Origin: Teredinibacter haidensis
GTDB lineage: Bacteria > Pseudomonadota > Gammaproteobacteria > Pseudomonadales > Cellvibrionaceae
Direction of reading: 5' to 3'
DNA length: 64,000 nt
NCBI RefSeq assembly: GCF_014211975.1
Contig: NZ_CP060084.1
Span: 4,475,001 to 4,539,000, forward strand
Of this stretch, positions 61,080 through 64,000 are shown piece by piece (position 1 is the stretch's first letter; each line of letters starts with the position of its first letter). The translations under genes and the position numbers were made by a program. The notes under the pieces were generated by a model. The model saw nothing but the letters and a program-made list of their open reading frames with translations. It had not been told where the DNA came from and ran no database searches.

Positions 61080-61808
61080 TTAGTTGCGTACGTCTTTAAT
61101 ATACATGGCTTTTCCGTTGCTTCTCATGTCAATCTCAAATAATTCCGTGGCCCTAATAAGGTCGCCGAGTTTTTTGTAGCCGTAATTAATGGCGGAGAAC
61201 GAGCTGTTATTAGAAATATAATGCCCAACTTTGCTCATATGAGACCACCCGTCATCATCTGATGTTTGTTCTGCGGCTGTTCGAAGGAGCTTGACGAGCG
61301 ATGTATCCCCTCTTAATGTGTTTCGGTTCTTGCTGCTAGGCGTTTTGGTCGCAATAGGTTTGTCTTCTTCTTCGGGAATTAGGTTCTCTGTGTAAATAAA
61401 CGGAGAGCATGCATCGACAAAGGGCTTAGGCGTTTTCTTCTCACCGAAACCATATACGGGCAGCCCGCTTTCGAGGATTCTAAGAACAAGAGGAGTGAAA
61501 TCGCTATCACTTGTCATTAAAGCAAAGGCATCAATATTGTTACTATAGAGTAAATCCATAGCGTCGATGATCATTGCAGAGTCCGTTGCGTTTTTTCCTT
61601 TGGAGTATGCAAATTGTTGTATCGGTCTTATAGCATGAGGGTGTAAGCGATCAATCCACCCGGATAAGGATGGATTGTTCCAGTCTCCGTGTGCATGACG
61701 GACGTTGACCATCCCGTATTTTGCCAGCTCTTCCAATACGCCCTCAATTGAATTATGACTGACATTGTCACAATCGATAAGAAGTGCTATTCGTTTGCGT
61801 TCTGTCAC
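61080..61808 (-). CDS. NYN-domain protein with OST-HTH/LOTUS domain
   Basis: 242 residues. The N-terminal NYN (PIN-like) domain (about 1-145) starts IALLIDCDNVS and has SKGKNATDSAMIIDAMDLL and LMTSDSDFTPLVLRILE, supplying the acidic metal-binding residues of a ribonuclease. The C-terminal OST-HTH domain (about 165-240) includes LVKLLRTAAEQ and KKLGDLIRATELFEI, a likely RNA-binding element. The target RNA is unknown. It has its own GGAG-like site (GGAGACC). The product is common in bacteria and often annotated as LabA/DUF88. Confidence 0.9.
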   Translation of the reverse strand: MTERKRIALLIDCDNVSHNSIEGVLEELAKYGMVNVRHAHGDWNNPSLSGWIDRLHPHAIRPIQQFAYSKGKNATDSAMIIDAMDLLYSNNIDAFALMTSDSDFTPLVLRILESGLPVYGFGEKKTPKPFVDACSPFIYTENLIPEEEDKPIATKTPSSKNRNTLRGDTSLVKLLRTAAEQTSDDDGWSHMSKVGHYISNNSSFSAINYGYKKLGDLIRATELFEIDMRSNGKAMYIKDVRN

Positions 61809-62033
61809 CGGGGTCTCCTTAATTTATTAATGTCTTTACAGTAGATTTATACTGCTTTTTAAATGGATTCTGCTGTGAATATTTGAATTGAAGTATCGGC
61901 AACAGGCAGTGTTAAAGCAGAGCTAATGAATTCGGGTTTGTTTGTTGATATGGGTTGTGCAGTGTAACATTTTTTAATGCCCCAAAACGCGATACTATCT
62001 TGGTCATGGAAGGTTACTCCCAGGCTGGAGTGT

Positions 62034-62963
62034 CTAGTCTTTCGCGCCCGACGGGGTGTACCAAAGTTTAGATGTGTTTAGAGGCGTTCGTGGTGGTAAT
62101 AGAGGGTTGTTGATGCGTAAAATTCGTCGCTTACCAATATTTGATTTGGCTATATCTTCGCCAAAGGTTTCTAGGAAAAGCGCGTTAAAAGAACCATCGG
62201 CAATCGCCGCATGCAGCCCTTTTTCGATCATTTTTGCCTGCTCTGAATATTGCTTGCCAACAAAAAAATAGTAGGCTGCAGGGTATTGCAGCACAAGTGT
62301 ATGCTCCACAGTAAGATTTTTGCTTTTTATTAATTCAGCTTCTTGCCAAATTTCAGTTAATGCGCGGGGGAAATAGTCGATCCGTTTTAAGTGGGTAAGT
62401 TCAATCATACTTTCCCATTGCGGCGACAGGCTGAGGCGAAAGCCGTTACTTTTTAATACCGGCGAGTCTGGCCAATCGGTGCCCTGCACCGCGCGATAGC
62501 GCTTGAGCTTTTCGACATTGTTTATACCCGCAAATGTCTTAATGGATTCTGGGTGGATAAAGAACAGTCTCCATCCTGCAAGGCCTTTGTAAAGAGGGAT
62601 TCGAATGGGGATAAGTCGTGTTTCGTGAATGTTGTTGGTCATAAACCAGTGGATGGTATAGCGATTTTGTTGCAGATATATCGCACTGCGGCTTTCGCTC
62701 ATGGTAGGCAGTGTTTTTTTTGAAAGAGTATAAGACGCCCCACTTTTTTCCAGCGCCAATGTCAGTAACTTTACAAAGTAGGCGTCCCGCTGCTGGTAGT
62801 TGAGGGTGAGCGATTCTGGGTAGATAATATTACTGGGCGGCGATGAGCCTTCTGCGCACGCGGTAACGCTCATAAGCAGCGCCAGTAGACAGTATAAATA
62901 CTGTATACAGAAGGGTGGGTTTCTACGAGTTGCTAACGCAGTTGGCACTATAATGGTGTCCAT
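62034..62963 (-). CDS. Solute-binding-like lipoprotein (paralog of 37641-38615)
   Basis: 309 residues from ATG 62963; TTG 62990 is in frame and neither has a clear ribosome-binding site. The signal ends in the lipobox VTAC, so it is a lipoprotein. It aligns along its length with the protein at 37641-38615: RLIPIRIPLYKGLAGWRLFF against LLPIRIPLFRGLIGWRIFL, LKRIDYFPRALTEIW against RRIDYFPRAIPEAW, AAYYFFVGKQ against SAYYFFVTKE. Its fold looks like a type-3 periplasmic binding protein, without transporter genes nearby. It is divergent from the propeller gene 58 bases away. Confidence 0.78.
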   Translation of the reverse strand: MDTIIVPTALATRRNPPFCIQYLYCLLALLMSVTACAEGSSPPSNIIYPESLTLNYQQRDAYFVKLLTLALEKSGASYTLSKKTLPTMSESRSAIYLQQNRYTIHWFMTNNIHETRLIPIRIPLYKGLAGWRLFFIHPESIKTFAGINNVEKLKRYRAVQGTDWPDSPVLKSNGFRLSLSPQWESMIELTHLKRIDYFPRALTEIWQEAELIKSKNLTVEHTLVLQYPAAYYFFVGKQYSEQAKMIEKGLHAAIADGSFNALFLETFGEDIAKSNIGKRRILRINNPLLPPRTPLNTSKLWYTPSGAKD

Positions 62964-63021
62964 TGATAAAGACGGGTGACTTTCGCCCAAGTATAGCTAT
63001 TAAAACATTGGAGAACTCCTT

Positions 63022-63882
63022 ATGCCCCAAGATCTTTCCGTAGAAAGCCAACTCGAACTTCTTCAGGTTGCCACTGGCGAGCGAAGGGTTATCTATCGCG
63101 CTGAGGTTGTGTTTGAAGCGCCTAACTGGCACCCAGCCGATGGCTTTCTGGTTTTTAACCAACAGGGGAGGCTGTATCGCTTTGATTTGTCGGGAACCAA
63201 GGCAGAACTGATCAATAGCGAATTTGCCGGTCGCTGTAACAATGACCACGGAATTTCTCCTGATGGTAAACATATTGTGATCAGCCACCATGCGGAGGAC
63301 AGCGAGGGGCAATCGGTGATTTACATTTTGCCTATTGATGGTGGCGAACCGCGCCGTGTCACGGAACGGTATCCTTCTTATTGGCATGGCTGGTCGCCTG
63401 ATGGAAAAACCTTGGCTTACGTGGCGGGGCGGCCAATAAGCACAGACTACGACATCTATAGTATTGCGGTCGAGGGCGGTGAAGAAACCCGGTTAACATC
63501 CACGTCCGGTTTGGATGATGGGCCTGATTACTCCACCGATGGCCAGCATATTTATTACAACTCCTATCAAAGCGGCATGATGCAGGTCTGGCGTATGGAT
63601 GCTGACGGCTCGAATCCAAAGCAGATGGTTCAATCGCCCCATTCCGATTGGTTTCCCCACCCGTCGCCGGACGGCAAGAAGCTGGTGTTTATCCGTTACC
63701 TCGATGACCAGCAGCAGGATCATCCTTTTGGGAGAGATGTGAAGCTGGTATTACTGGATTTACAAACCGGCGAAGAGCGGGATCTTACAGAGGTCTTCTA
63801 CGGTGGCCAGGGTAGCTTGAACGTCCCCAGCTGGTCTCCAGACAGCCGTCAGTTGGCTTTTGTCAGTTACCGTAAAATGTGA
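63022..63882 (+). CDS. TolB-like beta-propeller (PD40) protein
   Basis: 286 residues, without a signal peptide, so cytoplasmic. Repeated segments of the WD40-like/PD40 type give a six-bladed propeller: HGISPDGKHIVISHH, HGWSPDGKTLAYVAG, PDYSTDGQHIYYNS, PHPSPDGKKLVFIR and PSWSPDSRQLAFVS. A strong GGAG lies 9 bases before ATG 63022. The role is unknown; similar proteins are often annotated as transporter or biopolymer-transport components without evidence. Confidence 0.85.
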   Translation: MPQDLSVESQLELLQVATGERRVIYRAEVVFEAPNWHPADGFLVFNQQGRLYRFDLSGTKAELINSEFAGRCNNDHGISPDGKHIVISHHAEDSEGQSVIYILPIDGGEPRRVTERYPSYWHGWSPDGKTLAYVAGRPISTDYDIYSIAVEGGEETRLTSTSGLDDGPDYSTDGQHIYYNSYQSGMMQVWRMDADGSNPKQMVQSPHSDWFPHPSPDGKKLVFIRYLDDQQQDHPFGRDVKLVLLDLQTGEERDLTEVFYGGQGSLNVPSWSPDSRQLAFVSYRKM

Positions 63883-64000
63883 GCCTCGCATTTTGCTTAA
63901 AGCTGCGAAATAATGCGCGCCCCAATGCTTTTGTAGTTCTCTGCCATGCCTGAAACATCAAGCTCTTCTGCTGCCTATCGTCCGCCAAACAACAGCGGTA

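Noticed and set aside
63897..63974. Minus-strand frame reading AAEELDVSGMAENYKSIGAR and onwards to a TAA, perhaps the end of the next gene.
   Set aside because: The frame is blocked by a stop at 63975-63977 and continues only ~25 codons; too short at the window edge to support.
1..64000. tRNA, rRNA, CRISPR arrays or prophage modules.
   Set aside because: No cloverleaf-like tRNA, rRNA segment, regular repeat-spacer array or phage structural gene was recognised anywhere in the window.

Overview
The window reads as the chromosome of a Gram-negative, polysaccharide-degrading gammaproteobacterium, most likely a member of the Cellvibrionaceae (Cellvibrio / Saccharophagus / Teredinibacter-like). 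The reasons are the gammaproteobacterial gene order proA-nadD-rsfS-rlmH-mrdA-rodA-mltB-rlpA-dacA-ybeD-lipB-lipA, the serine-rich linkers in secreted enzymes, the CBM10-type cellulose-binding modules, and the many lipoprotein and secreted glycoside hydrolases. This assignment is an inference from gene content; no rRNA, tRNA or CRISPR array was seen.

Layout. 1-7.1 kb: NAD synthesis, ribosome assembly and the cell-elongation/murein cluster. 7.1-10.2 kb: a GGDEF membrane protein with an altered signature and a GH9 cellulase lipoprotein, sitting between rlpA and dacA. 10.3-17.4 kb: dacA, ybeD, lipB, lipA, a GNAT, rimO and a PAS-GGDEF-EAL protein. 17.4-21.4 kb: a decayed, AT-rich stretch with a duplicated gene tail, a broken membrane-protein gene, a possible HTH remnant and a frameshifted IS630-type transposase. 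21.6-24.2 kb: two secreted proteins with CBM10-type modules (an SGNH esterase and an enzyme-like protein of unknown fold), each preceded by the same perfect 14-bp palindrome, so probably one regulon. 24.5-30.4 kb: a minus-strand block of unrecognised genes in which an intact set (large protein, exported partner, DUF3592 protein) is followed by a decayed paralogous set. 31.1-37.4 kb: a CotH/lamin-tail lipoprotein, a GH10 xylanase with a GlyGly-CTERM-like tail and a GH8 exo-oligoxylanase lipoprotein, which together form a xylan-use group. 37.6 kb: a periplasmic solute-binding-like protein with a paralog at 62 kb.

38.6-49.8 kb is a complete NiFe-hydrogenase locus. The maturation genes hypCABDFE run leftwards. 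The four subunits of a group 3b (sulfhydrogenase-like, NADP-linked) enzyme plus a maturation protease run rightwards from the shared 518-bp gap. 49.9-53.3 kb: a TRAP-type binding lipoprotein translationally coupled to a membrane PAS-GGDEF-EAL protein, which looks like a ligand sensor for c-di-GMP. 53.5-64 kb: pfkA, a very large propeller hybrid histidine kinase, a YdeP-type molybdopterin oxidoreductase, a NYN/OST-HTH protein, the second solute-binding-like lipoprotein and a TolB-like propeller protein.

Common threads are plant-wall polysaccharide use (GH9, GH10, GH8, SGNH esterase, CBM10), heavy c-di-GMP signalling (three GGDEF proteins), and a redox module (hydrogenase, molybdopterin enzyme) that could dispose of or recover reducing power.
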